A program made the translations under genes and the position numbers. The notes beneath the pieces are model-generated. The model saw nothing but the letters and a program-made list of their open reading frames with translations, was not told the origin of the DNA and searched no databases. This document shows, piece by piece, positions 22,879 through 37,190 of a stretch of DNA of 64,000 nucleotides. Origin of the DNA: Streblospio benedicti (Eukaryota > Annelida > Polychaeta > Spionida > Spionidae); NCBI GenBank assembly GCA_019095985.1, contig CM032661.1, forward strand, positions 4,494,492 to 4,558,491. The letters are read 5' to 3'. Each line of letters opens with the position of its first letter. Position 1 is the first letter of the stretch.

Positions 22879-23424
22879 TTAATACAGATTTTAAAAAAAT
22901 AGGACTGTTTTTCATGATATTGCAATGTACATTTATTTGGATGCTTTTCGTGATGTAACCTGGAGATGTATGTAAAAGGATGAAAGATTGTTCCTCACAG
23001 ACGCTTATGATTAATTGCGCTTTGACATGATAGACTGTGTTTTTTACTGGCAAACATGTCTTCAGTCGGCACATGTACACAGTTTTTAACACTATGTGTA
23101 GCAATATTCGATTGCTGCAACTTCTGCCATGTCTAATGAACATACATGTCTTTTATGCATGGACAATGGTACCTTTTTTGCAACATACACAGATGAAAAG
23201 ACTGTAATGGTCAATTGCTCTATTGCGTGATTTTTTTCTGCTGACTTTTTATGAGAGCTCACGTACAATCTAAAATAGTTCATGTTGATAAAGTATTTTT
23301 TCAAGGAAATCGAAATATTTCCTATTATAAAATCAAAACCGTATTTTAGTGCCTTTTGTATGTGTTGCGTGTGGATGTTGTATTGTGATGAACTTGATTG
23401 TTAACATTGACATGATACGATACT

Positions 23425-23485
23425 TTTCCTAAGTCTACATGGCTATATCTCTGCATCTGCTGGGACTCGAACCCTGGACCACTAT
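23425..23485 (-). mobile_element. tRNA-derived SINE, family 2, inverted fragment
   Basis: On the minus strand this reads CCAGGGTTCGAGTCCCAGCA, with an intact B-box, followed by GATATAGCCATGTAGACTTAGG, matching the body of the other two copies. Confidence 0.55.
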
Positions 23486-24230
23486 CACTGTTCTTTGTAA
23501 TCACCTAGAACTTCAATAATCAAGAGTTCATCATTGCTGAAAACAATTTGTATTTATTGAAAGAAATACTTGATGACCATTTTTTATTTTAGCTGCTCTA
23601 CGCCAAGTCATGTTGTAGTTTTATAGTGTACAATTTCAAGTCAGTTGCTGGCGGCATACAATAGTGTGTGTAATAAATTGTTATGATCATCCACAGAATG
23701 GTACCGACTGACAAAGTGCTTTCATTGCCGTCTGCTTTTTGGATTTCTATAGATTTTTTGCTTACAAAGTCTATTTGTAAAGGTTTTTGTATGAGTCTCA
23801 TAACAAAACATTGATGACGATATTTTGGTGATTACGAACCTAATAATGTATAAACGATGAAAGAAGCTTTCAGCTTGGGTTTTTCTTTTCATACAGTATA
23901 TAGGTACTTTAGTACTTTATTCTTTGCATCTTTACAATTTGATCGAACAAAGTAATAGCTATTCTTCTTAAAATCTTGCTTTGCTAATATTGCAAGTGCT
24001 TTTCCATTGTATTTCATTTTTTTATCAGAAAATTGCAATTTTTGCATTTTATTTCTGTCTTATTTCTTACAATAGAAATGCCAAAGTTCGTCTACTTTAA
24101 AACCTGGAAAACGTTTTAACATTCCATTTGAATATTTCAACCAATTTCATCCTCTATTGCTACTTTATGAAGCAGAATCTGCAAACAACAAGGTTGGTTT
24201 TTAAATAAAATTTGAAAAATTCAATCTATG

Positions 24231-24424
24231 CAGTGGAACCCATCCAAGTGAACAACTTTCGACAGTAAAGATTTTAGAGAACTGCTGCTGGACAAGAAAA
24301 CATGGGCATTTTTTCATTACTTAACTTCAGTCCATGTGAATAGCAAATCTGCCTTGAAACCTGTGTGGCATGGACACTTGTCAGCCGAGGTCACTAAAGG
24401 CGTCCATATACACAGGCTGCACTG
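24231..24424. mobile_element. pogo/Tigger-like MITE, 194 bp
   Basis: Starts CAGTGGAACCCATCCAAGTG and ends CATATACACAGGCTGCACTG followed by TA (24425-24426). Interior inverted words are CAGTCCATGTGAA and TGGCATGGACAC. The left TA has mutated to TG. Confidence 0.6.
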
Positions 24425-25129
24425 TACTGACAGATTATTACTCAGGTTTGCTCATGCAGATAACCTAATCCTATTGTTCTCCTCCGCTACACTTATTTCT
24501 AAGTGCCAACTTGTTTACTGTGAAAAAATGGCAAAGTGCCCCAAATAAAAACGTGTAAGAATTCTCCAGAATTAAGTAGATTTAGACGAGTGTTTTCCTT
24601 CGTATTTTAAACAGACAGAAAATGTAAACTGATTGTTGGCTGTAGAATGTGTATCGCTAAGTGCGATATATAGTGGGAAAACGGTGCGCAATGTAGGAAG
24701 TTTATAGCGACAGAATGAAGTCGAGATAAACAAGTTTTAGACGAGAGTTTTGGGAGTCGTTTCGTAAATCAAATCTATTCTGTGTCAAGGTCTGATGTAA
24801 CTGAAGTATTATGATTTCTTGCTGGTGAAATTGGTGGAGAGGTTTTCAAGGCTTCCATGTACAGAAATATAGCTTATTTCACTTATAAGTGGCCTTCGGC
24901 TAATATTCAGTGAATGCTCGGTGTAAAAACTTTCATGTCTTGTGTAATTTCTGTCGTTCTTTTCTCTGTCTCTCATGTGATAGAGGTTTCTATAATTTGG
25001 TAGAAATTTCAAATTTGATAACTATTTTGTGATATAGATACATTGTATCTTGATAGATTTGTTGCATTAACATCAGAGGATTCTTACTCAATCTAGTCTT
25101 TCAATGTCACATTTGGGCATCCACCAAGC

Positions 25130-25228
25130 CACGAGTGCTTGGTGAATATGAACTTGTGGTGGTCCACTGGTCCAGGGTTTGAGTCTCAGCAGTGACTATG
25201 TGATACTTGGAGAAAAAAAATCCTCAAT
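25130..25228 (+). mobile_element. tRNA-derived SINE, family 2, copy
   Basis: Contains TGGTCCAGGGTTTGAGTCTC (B-box), then AGCAGTGACTATGTGATACT, then TGGAGAAAAAAAATCCTC. The preceding 50 bp would hold the A-box but are degenerate. Longest of the three family-2 copies in the window. Confidence 0.6.
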
Positions 25229-27097
25229 GTTTTTATAACACTTAAATGTATCACGAGGGATTTAAAATATTAGTAGCAGAAAACAGGAGTTGGTTCAACA
25301 CCATTCTTACCCGGAAGTGGGAACAAGTGTCCTCTCCAGGGAGTTGAGAAGAATATAGAGCGACACGGATGCCAATGACCTGGTGGAAATATGTAAAGTC
25401 ATTAGAGCACGATAACAGTGATAACAACATTTATATTTAACCACCTTTTACTGCACATCAAATGATTGGAATTTTGAAAAATAGTAGTATTGTCTGTAGC
25501 AAACAGGGTAATCGAAGAGAGTCCTCTAGATGTTCCTATTACTGGGATTTCCGCATAACAAGGTTCTGCTGTATGTTATTGGATTACGCAAGCTGGTAAT
25601 TTGGTCGTGATTCATCACAGCTTCTAAATGATATTTGATAAATTGGGTGTCTGAGTTGAACAGATGCTGTCTACATTCTGGGTCAATGTGAAGATATGTG
25701 GGCATTTCTGGCTCAAATACTGGTTCACTCCATAATCCAACTTGAAAGGAGATATAATAATGATAATTTAGAGTTTTGAAAAATTCGCAATTTTTAATGA
25801 ATTGAAATATTATGAAGGAAACTGACAATTCAAAGGGAGTTTTTTTATAATCTCGACTTATCAGACTTTGAGATATAGAGGTGAAATTGCTGAGAGATGT
25901 ACTTACAATAAAAATGTGTTAATTGGGGGAAATTACTGATGGGGACACTGCACAGGAGTTCAAGAGTCACTTTTCTGTTTGCTATGATTGTTTGTTTCTG
26001 AAAATCTTTCATAAATAGCAGCCCTTCTTCCAATAGCATCTCCAGTAACAAAGTTCACTAACGGGGACACTTTTCTCTACTAGAATTCTAAATAAACCTG
26101 ATAAACTTCTACTGTAATATACATGTAGACAATTTGAGACAAGTTTCCAGTATAAAAACAGTACAACAGAGACAGTTTTCGATTTCTCGTGAGGATGAAG
26201 CAAAGCAAGAAAGTCCAGTGGGGTTCCTGTTCACAGTTGTTACATTTGCTGATGTGAGGAAAAAAACTGCCAAAGGAATGAGTTCCTGAGTTTCTGCAGC
26301 CACAAAGTTTTATAGCATTTAGAGCACGATTTATCACAGGAAGAAAATGATGAAGTGAAGCAAAGTGTAACTGTAGCAAATGAAAAAGTGTCTGGCAAAT
26401 GAAGCCCTGGCTCGTGCAATGAAATATGTGTGGCTTTATTTTGGTAAATATGTGAACACATATAAACACTTGCATAGTTGTTTTCAATCGTTTTCTTTTA
26501 TCCTTTAAGGAAGGCCAGCCTCATTGTTTCTACCGATGGAGTCATGGAGTCTATACGCTAGAATTTAAATTAAAGACACTGTCACATTTCTATAAATCTT
26601 ATTTTGCTTGTCACAAAAATAACAGAGAAAGAGGAGATTTGTGTTTAAAATATGCTGAAATTGAGCATAGCGTTTATATTACGTTGACAGCTACAATTAG
26701 AAGGTATTACCAGGAGCTTTATATAGAACACATCGTACACGATAGACAATCATGAATCCTGTCCTCTCGGCTGACATTTTTAGTTTAATCCAGAGATAAT
26801 CTCGGACCTGCCTACAACTGGCTGAAATTGCTCATGAAAATCTATGCAATCATATTACTACATATATCACAACTTTCTTGTTTCTTTTTTCATTCATATT
26901 TCATGAACGTCATGTTGAAGATTGAAAGGAGGTCTGTTATCACATGACCAATGCTAAATGCATAAAGATGAAGCATCTTCATCATTCAACTGCTCCTTTT
27001 CCGTTGTTGGTCAAATACGGCACACGTTTAAACCACTGGTTGATAAAGAGTCTCAGTTTCAAACTATGTCAAATGTAGAAAAACGTGTGAAAAGTGT

Positions 27098-27120
27098 ATA
27101 TAGAGAGGTTCTACTGTATT
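27098..27120. mobile_element. Solo pogo/Tigger-like terminus
   Basis: TATAGAGAGGTTCTACTGTA matches the right terminus of the family; a paired left terminus is not visible. A second similar end, ACAGAGGTTTTTCTGTA, lies near 27140-27160. Confidence 0.4.
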
Positions 27121-30100
27121 GAACATCCATAGACTGGTGTCTACAGAGGTTTTTCTGTACTGACACAGACCAGTTGTTCTGTATCAAAGTCAGCTGGTCT
27201 GCCAACAGACACTTTGCCAGACGATAATATTAACCGACTTTTTCCTGTTCTACATATATACCTCCAGTTTCCATTAACGTCACAATCATATATTTATATT
27301 TGTGGCCTTCATATACATAAGCATCTCTGTGGGAAACGCTCTAGTTCTACACGTGTCCAATCACTTGTGTTATTATGTCGGTCATCCACTGTGTACTACA
27401 GTACACGTGACGACCCTAGATTAAAAAAATCAACTCAGATGTTGGTTTTTTGACACAGATTGGAAGATGGACTCCTAAAACGTCACAGAGAAAGTCACTG
27501 AATGTTCGAGGCAACGAAATGTGTCAGTCAGATACTGCATAATTTTCTATGAATTTTGATGAGCGTCGGTGGGTTTGGCGAAATGAGGGTCGGTGACGAG
27601 GGTCAAACTGCAAAGTCGCGCCATCAGAAATCAACAGCTTCATGCATATATTTGTACCCATTTATATGATATCACCCTAGACGTTGGGCTTTTATGGTGA
27701 AGGGTGATTAATTTAGGGGGTGGCTTTTACATTGACATCTCCATCCCGCTGATATTTGATTCTGTCCATTTTTGACAGTAGGCCTTATGTAAGCGTGGGC
27801 TATTCCAGGGATTTTTAGGTCAATGTTGTCTACATATTTTTCTGTGTCATCTCTGGTAGCAATTCTTGGTCATGAGTTTCCATTTCATTCAGAAATCTGA
27901 TTTCTTTAGATTTTCAAGCTTACCCAGAGCCTCAGAATCAAATTCTATGGAAGCTTTTAGATTTTAGCAGTTAAATATTCTACTGCCTCTTTGCATGTTG
28001 AGTATTTTATCTGCGGTAATTCAGGAATAAGAACTCACTGTGATATGCTACTTATGACAAAACATTGCGACCTTCTCTGTAATCGCAGGTACTTTTCTCG
28101 AGAAGGCCACAACGTCATCGCCTCACAGTTTTTCATGTAGAAGCATTTTATTCGGAACTACATGTTAACAATATAGAGAACGAATAAAATCCATTAGAAT
28201 TTTTCTCATGTCTTATATCTAGCTCTTAAGATAAAAGACTTTAATTAAGAGCCGGTTGTCGAAGAGTAAATTACTATTTTTATTTATTCAAACACTTTTT
28301 TTCTTCATGAGAATATTTCCTGGTATCTAGTCTCAACAAGTTTGATAGTTTTTATGTTTATTCATATTGCAGTTTTGTGTTGAAACTAATTTGGATAGGA
28401 AGGAATATCAACTTTTTTTTCATCGACTTGTTTTGTAATATGAATAATTTTTCCTGCTATTTCTGCACCTTTATCTTAAAGAAGTTTTATTGTTCCTGTT
28501 TTTGTAGCAGTTTTTGGCAACAGCGACTAATTAATGTAGTGTAAGTTTTGCCAAATCTAATCATGTAGAGTTTTATCAAATGTTATCACATAAAATGTGA
28601 TCATAAAACGTGAAATATGAGTCACGTAATATTTGGCCAAGCTGCTTCAGTTTTATGAAAATTTTACCTGTAAAGTTGCGTTCTACTGTTTTCTCATGGA
28701 CTTTAATTCTCAAAGTTAGAGGCTGCCAAACATTATAGAAAATGAAGATATTATCTTTTGATTTACCAGTTATAAACATGTTGAACGATCGGCCTTATTT
28801 CTCATTGTCAAATGCTTCGTAATATGAAAGAGATTCATGATTTTTCTGCAGTCAATAATACATATATATTATATATTGTATGTCAAACATGTGATAGTAC
28901 ATGTGCACATCAAACACCTGATAAAAACAGATTTGACAAAAAGATCGAAAAAATTCTAATGTGGACCGAGTGATCATCAGTGACTCAAGTGCTTAATGTT
29001 TATTGGTCATTCAACAATCACTAATTAAGTTGGCGTTATTGTTGACCCGCCTGCTCCATGATGGCAGCCATATTGTTCTAATGCATATTTAACGCCTTTT
29101 GTCTGCCAGAAATAGTCTGCTTTATGAGGTCATTGTGTTCACGATGGTCACTTATGACGCCGTTTATTGTGCATTCCACGATTCTCCAAATCCATGAATT
29201 GTGCAGACAGCGTAATAACAGAGCTTATTGTGCATTCTCTTAATCCTCAATTGTCCAGGAATCAGCTTGGATGTTTCCGTGTTGTCCGTCTATCTGTCTA
29301 TCATTCGACTGTCCCCTTTGAATTCGTTCCATTGTGTCCTTTGTATCGTCTGTGGCTCTAATAAGCACTCAATGCAATCTGGAAATGAATAACTTATGAG
29401 TCAACGCAATTTATTTAATTATGAATGTTTTGTTTACTTTTATGAATTAGTATGAAAGATTATTTCTAAAGAGATTTAGTACTCTATGGAAGATTTATGT
29501 CCGATATTGAAGCTTGGAAATGAAAAATAAATAGATATTAAGAATCATTGAATTAATGAAGACATGTGAATATCTGATATATTAATGAAGAATGTGAAGG
29601 TCTCAATTGTTCATTTAATTCCTCCGCACATTTAATTCTGGTCAGCTTTATAGTTTATTTGCACTGAACATTTCTGTATACATGTATAGATGTATTAAAC
29701 TGGTTTTAACCTGTCTACAAGAAAGTGCATGTCTCATGTCAAAGTGATTATTCTTGTGAACATGATACTGATAATTTGCATTTAATTGATGTTTCATCGG
29801 CACTCACGTATATCTAGCATTTTTCCTGTGAAGTGTTCGAAGCACTCATTACTTGTTCTTAGAATTTCTGAGTCATCTTTATACATTCATACTAACTGCA
29901 TAGCTCATATTCAAATATGGAGAAGGAAAATTTCATGATATTGAGGCTATTTTTCTTTTGCGTTAATGAAGCAGACGCGAGACTCAATCTGTATTTTTGA
30001 ACTTCCATCACGTTAAACAGCAATTTCCGCAGCTCTGAAAAGCCTGACATTTAATATCCCTGGAGAGATTTACTTCATAAGTCGGCTGATGGTTTATTTA

Positions 30101-33009
30101 ATAACGGGACTTATTTTAATTCAACTTACTTATGATTTCATTTGCATTTGAAAGATCTAAAAGGACTTATGATTCCAATCACTTGTTCTAATTAAATTAT
30201 TAAAACATTAATTTGAAATTAGTTCTGACATAAGTCTAATGACGTCATTACATTTAAAATACATATATTATTAGATGGGTCAATAGTAAGGACAATTTTT
30301 CCACAGATTCTTTCAATGTTTAATTTAATTTGCTATATTTTAGGAGTCACATGTTGGCACAGCATAGAAATATTACCCGGGATAAATGTCATTTATTCCT
30401 GATATTACCTATATATTAAGATTTCCATTATCTGACTTTAAAACTTACAAATTAACTGAAAAACTCTTGTATTAAATGTAATTTGAAATTCCTTCAAATG
30501 ATATTTCGTTCAGACAACATTATTCAAACATGTTTTATAACAATTGGGGCCAAGTATGCATATGATTAATGTTTATGGCTCATGTGTAATAATGTTTTAT
30601 GATTTATGGCGAGCATATGTGTTTTGAAGCTCTAGATCATCTTGCAAAACATTCTTCTATTCAAATTATTATAATTTATTTTTCTTACAACAAGTATAGA
30701 TTTTTTGTTATCAAGTCCTGTTCAAACTGGTGCTTTGGTATTCCCACAATGTTTCATGATAAACAGAATAGACAAAAATATGATGTTGATGTCAAATTAA
30801 GTCATTGGAGTCATATTTGCAATGTACCTATATTTTTCATGTTATACAAATCAATGAAGTAACTGTTACAGTATCATTTAATTGTCATTGTTGAACTTTG
30901 ATCTTTGGATCTGAAAGAATTTCAAAAGCCTTTCATACAAAAGTCATTGTGAACTTTCAAAGAGACTTAAAATATACAAAATATATATAAAAAAAAGACG
31001 CATAACAATGATATTCAGTGACATTGTGCAAATCGTAGTTTTTACTTGCGATACATAATACATGTACAGACATATATGATGTACAAGTTGTACCTGGAAT
31101 ATGTATGTTTGAGTTCAGTCATTTGTTGTATGTCAGTACTTATTAATATATGCAGGTATTAATGGAACTCATCATTATTAATTCACTGGCTTGTCATATC
31201 CACCATAGAAGTCCATATTTATTATTGTGGGAGCAAAGGATGTGACAATATAGTAATTCATGATGGTGTTCAGATTTCACGGGTACATGTTGCTCATCAA
31301 AACTAGTTCATACTTCAAATTCATCGCTTTTTGCTAGAGTTCGTAATCACAAGATATTCATGAATTCTCAACAAAAACACAAATGACACAATTTTTCACC
31401 CAGTTATTTTGCATCATGAATATTGATCTGTGTGGGTGAAAATAATGTAAGAGCTAATGAAATAAAGCAGGAGAGAATCCAAAATCACAAGAAACTCAGC
31501 TCCCAACAACTTCATCCATTATTCATGCAATGCCATCAGGAAAAAAATAAAAAGATGAAAGAAATTTTTTTCATAGCAAGAGTAGGCAGAGCAGCTTTGA
31601 CAGGCTGCCAAGGTGCACACCAGATGCAGAGGGTTAACGTGTTTATCATAGTGGCCAAGTCCAAGTGGGCCGAGTTTGAGGGGTGGTAGCTCACAGCAGA
31701 CTATCTGTCAATGTCTAACTTCACTCTAATGAACCTAGCATTAAAATTCCATGTGTAGTAGTTCTTGTGGCAATAGTTAAGCATGCTATATTATATAACA
31801 GTGATTGTTCAGCCTTCACCACTTTTGTCCACTCATCCAAGAAGCATTTGACAGCTGAATCTTTGAAGTCAGCTGCGTCATTGGTTTGTATCTGCATGTT
31901 TTTCAATATGATCAGGATTACAATTTTTGCAGGTCATATAGAATGCTGTACTGCATGGCTTCAGTATTTCAGTGGCTGATATGGTACTGTATTATACAGT
32001 ACCTCTCTTATGAATAAAGCTTTTAATGAATTTTATTCTATTAACCAAACTTACAATTTGCTGTACATCACTATTTTGGGATGGGGGCTCGATCGAATTA
32101 TAGATTTTTTGTACAATAATAGTACTTGAGTGCAAGTTTCATATACAGTGGATCTTACTTATTATTCATAACTAACATTACATATTGATCATCTTCCTGG
32201 ATCCATCATCATCACCATTGTTATTAACTTTACAACATACTGATGGTAAGAATAAATGATAAACTTTATGTGTCTGATTAGTGGAATTAGAAAAGACATA
32301 GGTCTGTTCATTACAGGATAAGTGAGATACCATTATTTAAAACTTGTAGAATTTGTTATAATTCTATTTGTAAGACTTACAATTATGTCTGAGAATCTTA
32401 CTTGCGTCATACATGTTCTGGCTTGCTATTTTTTAGATTTAATCTTGCAAATTCTTCAGAGAGAAAGTGCTCAAGATTCCATTAGTTAAATATCTTGCAA
32501 AGTTTAATATTTGTCCCTTCTTTGACTAAGTCCCATATTTCTATAGTAATTACATGAATGTAGCTATTTTTCATAATATTGGATTGTTGCATCTTCCAGA
32601 AAATAAAAATCTTTTTTTTTTTAGCTGTAGCGTAATGTTAAAGATGTAAATGAAGGAATAAGAAATACGAACGGAACGTTGAACCTTTTCAAGTTCTATA
32701 ACAATATGTTGGTTGATGTCACAAAACTGCAATTGTTTGCCTTGTTCAATGTTGTTTCATAACTTGTATTTGATTTGGAAAAATAATCCTTTACATCATT
32801 TTATTGATATTAGAATTTATAAAGCATAGCACAGTTCAATAGAATAGTGTGCACAGTTCAGTGAAAACTGATAACGTTATCAAATTGTAACATTCAAGGC
32901 AACACAAGTATTGCGAAATAATATGAACACATGTTCAATTGAATGCATTTTTATATTCATTTTCAATCTTACAAGGACTGACTTGTTGCCATGTGAAAGT
33001 TCATTTTTT

Positions 33010-33119
33010 TCTACATACATCTTTCGACTAAGCATATTTCTACCAGGATAAACATAACTTCAGCTATGTCTATCGTGGTAGAAATATGCTTGGTAGAAAA
33101 ATGTGATAGAATATGTAGA
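33010..33119. repeat. Inverted pair of SINE family-1 tails (hairpin)
   Basis: The right arm (33058-33119) contains CTTCAGCTATGTCTATCGTGG and CTTGGTAGAA, like the SINE family-1 tail. The left arm (33010-33056) is an inverted version of it, sharing TGGTAGAAATATGCTTRGT. The two arms can form a roughly 45-bp imperfect hairpin. Either two tails inserted head to head, or a local inverted duplication of one. Confidence 0.6.
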
Positions 33120-36100
33120 AATTGAATTTCGCAAACCTTTGGAAATTCATATATACCGGTTTAAAAAATGATTCTACTTTCCATGTACAAATAAAAAATG
33201 CTTCACATTTACCCCAGAAGCTGACTCATGGAGTTATAGACATTTACCAATGTTCTGTCGTGCCACAGCAAAAAATCTGTGTTCATTTGAACAAACTTGT
33301 TGCTTTTTTTAACACATGAAAAGTACAGAGACTAAGAAAAAAAAACATTGAAATCACACGTTAGTTCCATAAAAGGAAATCTTTAATGGACACACAGCGA
33401 TTTGCCGGATTTAGCAGTTGTCATGGCAGCTGCAACCTGCTAATGTTGGTGGTAATTTGTGTTAGTGGATTGTAGACAACGTATTGTATGTTGTCTTCCT
33501 GGTGGCATCAATGAGAACACAAAACGTGTCGCTTTTGAACCGGCATAACATCCTGCCACGAGCATATGCTCCAATACACTCGTGTACACTCTATTGCCAT
33601 TATGTGTGCAAAGGCAGACGACACAAAACGCGTAGCAAAAATAGTTTCCAGAAAATAGATTGTCATATTGTGGCAAGAACAATTACTTCGCAGCAGTGTA
33701 CGTGTTATGTGTATGGTTTGTTATTGATGAAAAAGTAACCTGTTATATTTTTTGATGCATCCGTTGTATTGTAATAAGTAATGTATACGATGCATTGTCA
33801 GCTGAAAATCCTTGAACGCAAGTAATTTGCAATGACGTTTTCTTATTATTATTGATGAAAGAATATGGTGCTTTAAAAAAAAAAAAAGTTCTGTATTATA
33901 ATAGACTGTCTGCAAATCCTTGTGAGTACGTTCCATTATTTTGAAGGTTTCATTAGAAACACTGAGAGCATTCGGTTCGGGCTTGAGTATTCAAATTGTG
34001 AGGCCGTAATTGGCATCTCAGGGAGTCAGATGACACTTGCCTGTATAACAAGGTTTGCAGAATGAATGCGAAAGAAGCATGATAGACAGATAGTGAGAGG
34101 ACGACAGTAGGTTGTTTATTGAAAGGATTCAATGTTAATTGAGAGCTTTGGAACCCATACAGAGGACAAATAGACAGAGCGTAGGAGGATGACAACAATG
34201 TAATGAATGAAGAGATTAGTTGGTGACCTGACAACTATGGGGGTCAGCATCATAATCACATAAGATAATCAACGCTGAACAAAGGTCCATTTCTTGTCCT
34301 CAGCTAAACTTTTCGTGCTGAAGTATTTATGTACACTCTCATTGTATAGATGTATTGACTTCGCATTGTAAACTCTGCATGTCAAGATCTGTTGCATGTG
34401 AGATTTCATGATTTTGAGCTGTTTGGGAGTGTAACAATTATGTAACATCACAGATCATTGGTTGATTTCACTTGATGCCAGAATTTTGTGAACAGATGTA
34501 AGATTGACCACTAAAAGTGTGAACAATGGCTGTGTGTACACAAAATAAGGCCATATGCAGCAATCGAATGATAACAGATCACATCACAAATCATCAAATA
34601 TGCTAGTTCACAAAAAATGTCTTCTATAAAGTGATTTTTTTGAGTCACGTGACCGGAGGGTGATCATTGATCTTATCTCAAAATATAACTGGGTCTTTAC
34701 CAAAAAAGTCACCACAATGAATTTCAAATTCGCCATTTGCATCTGTATTCTTACTTTTTTGTACAAGTCTGTAGGTGTTGATTTTGTATGAAGTTGATTT
34801 ATATACTGATACGTATTGTGTTGTTTCGAATATGCAGTCTGTTTCTTATTTTGATGAATGGTATAAGTTGCACTTGAAAAGAGATCCGAAAACAGCATGT
34901 ATAAATGTTTATTTAGCTTTGCCCCAAAGGTTCAATGTACAATGTACTTGCAAATCTAATATGCTGTTTTATAGCACCGATAAAAAGGTGATGTCAGGTA
35001 TGTCAATTGTACCTAGTCACAAAGTTTCCCCACATAAAATCTAGCAGTAAAATGTTATGCTGTCTAGAAGCGAACTCGTGATTCATGTTTATTACCAATT
35101 TTGCTTTCTAATTTCAATAGATTGTTACTTTAGTTGAATATAACGAACGTTAAAATAAGAACTGACTTCATTAAATAAGCACTATACATTTGTATGGTCT
35201 AAGTGAGAACTAGTTTATTCATGAATGCTTCTGGGCGGAAAATGTCATGTATTAAATTTGTATGTTTGTTTCAACATAAGTTTAAGGTCTAACTGGGCAA
35301 AACTTAGAATTTTTACCTCAGATGGTTTATGGTAGGCTTCTGAGTTTTTGAAAACTAATTGTATTTGCTGTTTCTTGCAGTCAGTGTGGGCGTCTCTGTG
35401 TGTTAGAAAAAAATACTTTGCTATCTTTTTTCGCTGAGTAAATGTTGCACTTATAATTTTCCTTCTTGCCAGGATTACGTAAAATAACGATCACGTCTGC
35501 CAGTTGAAACCATGTTGTTTTTATGACATTGCTCAGAGCATTTTTATGATCACGATATTTGATTCTCATATAGTTCAGAATATCCGCTTTGTTTTATTGA
35601 ATGATTTAATTGAAAATCTAGACTGCCTCCAGCAATATTGTGTTGGCCATTATTGCATTTTTCTGTGGTGCAAAAGATTTTTACTAACATTTTGAGAATG
35701 AAGCCCATACAGACACCATAACAGATATAGGATACGTCTCTTATGTTATGTCCAAATTGTCCTTGACAGATAAAATTGTATCGCATTTTGTGGTCATACT
35801 AAAGTCATGGAAATATTATCACATGGTAATTTTGGTTTGATAATAAAATCAACTGCATAAATGTCATATGAAAACTGAGGTGATATGTGCCATCCAATGC
35901 TGTTTGACTGTGGTGAAAAGTGTTTGCTGTGATGATTTTATAAAAATCATAACTTGGAGGTCTCTCTGACCTGTAGAAATAGCAGCTTATCATTTTAATC
36001 AAACACGAAGTCTTAAAAATCCCACGCAAGACTTACAGTTGAAACCTTTTGGGACTATGAATATAAATTTCAACTTGGTCAAAATGCTCAAATTTGATCA

Positions 36101-37089
36101 CTGTGACAGAAAAATGGGGCGTTGACTTTGCGCATATATGGTTTTGTAATGTACATGAACACATACGATGATATGCAGTAAAATACAAATGATATACAGT
36201 AAATTTTATCGTAACATTTACCATACAAGATGAGATCATGGAGTAAGAACAACTGCGTAGTTACGAGATGAAATAATACAATTTTCCATCAGGAAAGAAG
36301 CATGAGTCTGGGGAGGGGAAATGATGGAAATGCAGGTCGTATTTGACGACAATTTTACGCCAGTCGTAATGCATGAAAATAGCTCGATATTGGAGAGCCG
36401 TGTTTTCCTCAGGCGTGATTATACAGCAACGATGCCGTATCCGGAATCTAGTGCCTCGCATCAGTAATAAGGGACTTGGGTAAGACAGAAATTGCCAAGA
36501 CAAGAAGAAATTGGTCTGGAGAGATTTGGGATTTTTTATGTAGCGCATTTGTTATGAAACATGAACAAAAGATATATTGTAGTAATGGTTGTTCAGTTTT
36601 TGTTGTGATTGTGACAATTTTTGCTTGGTTGCTTGCGATCATTGTAAAAAACTGAAGAACTAAAAGTAAGCATCACATATGAGCGATGAGTTGTTGTTTT
36701 CTTTCTAAAAGTGACAACAAATAGATATAAATAATGAAAAGCATCAGAGTCCAATATTACTGTGGACGTTATATTGCAATAGGGAGTCATGCTGAGGAGA
36801 CGTGAAGGCAACAACTGTGTTGGACGTGTGATGGTCGATGTCTGATTTTTACCGTTATTTGTGTCATTTACACAGAAAAACCATTGACGAAATAACGCTC
36901 TGGCATGTTATGGCTGCTTTTTACATCAGCACGCCAGTGTTTAGTATTTCTGTCACTTCTTGAGGACGTTTTTAATGAGTTTCTGCCATTTGCATGTATA
37001 ACACATATATGAATATAACTATAGTAGGTAGAACTTTCAACTAAGACAACATCTGAGATGGTCTGTATAAAAAGATAGTTTGTCGCAGT

Positions 37090-37190
37090 GTCGAACTTAA
37101 ATATAGAGAACCCCTTAGGGAGACCACCTCTCGATTGAGACCACGTGACGCCAGTCCCCGGGTGGTCTTGACAGTGACAATGAGAGAGTT
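37090..37190. mobile_element. pogo/Tigger-like element fragment
   Basis: GGGAGACCACCTCTCGATTG followed by AGACCACGTGACGCC and CCGGGTGGTCTTGACAGTGA shows the AGACCACC / GGTGGTCTT pairing of the 38788-38972 subfamily. The terminal CAGTAGAAC sequences are not clear. Confidence 0.4.

Larger units (their letters stand above)
25230..37089. other. Repeat-poor AT-rich stretch, no gene recognised
   Basis: Only scattered pogo-like ends (near 25525-25575, 26065-26118, 27098-27160) and the inverted SINE tails at 33010-33119. The rest, especially 28-31 kb, is dense in TAATTA/TTAATT words and free of visible elements. The longest frame (135 codons on the minus strand at 26080-26487) has no recognisable features. 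Confidence 0.55.

Noticed and set aside
26080-26487. 135-codon frame on the minus strand
   Set aside because: Cys/Phe/His-rich with three overlapping frames of similar length and no domain or splice signal; looks like chance.
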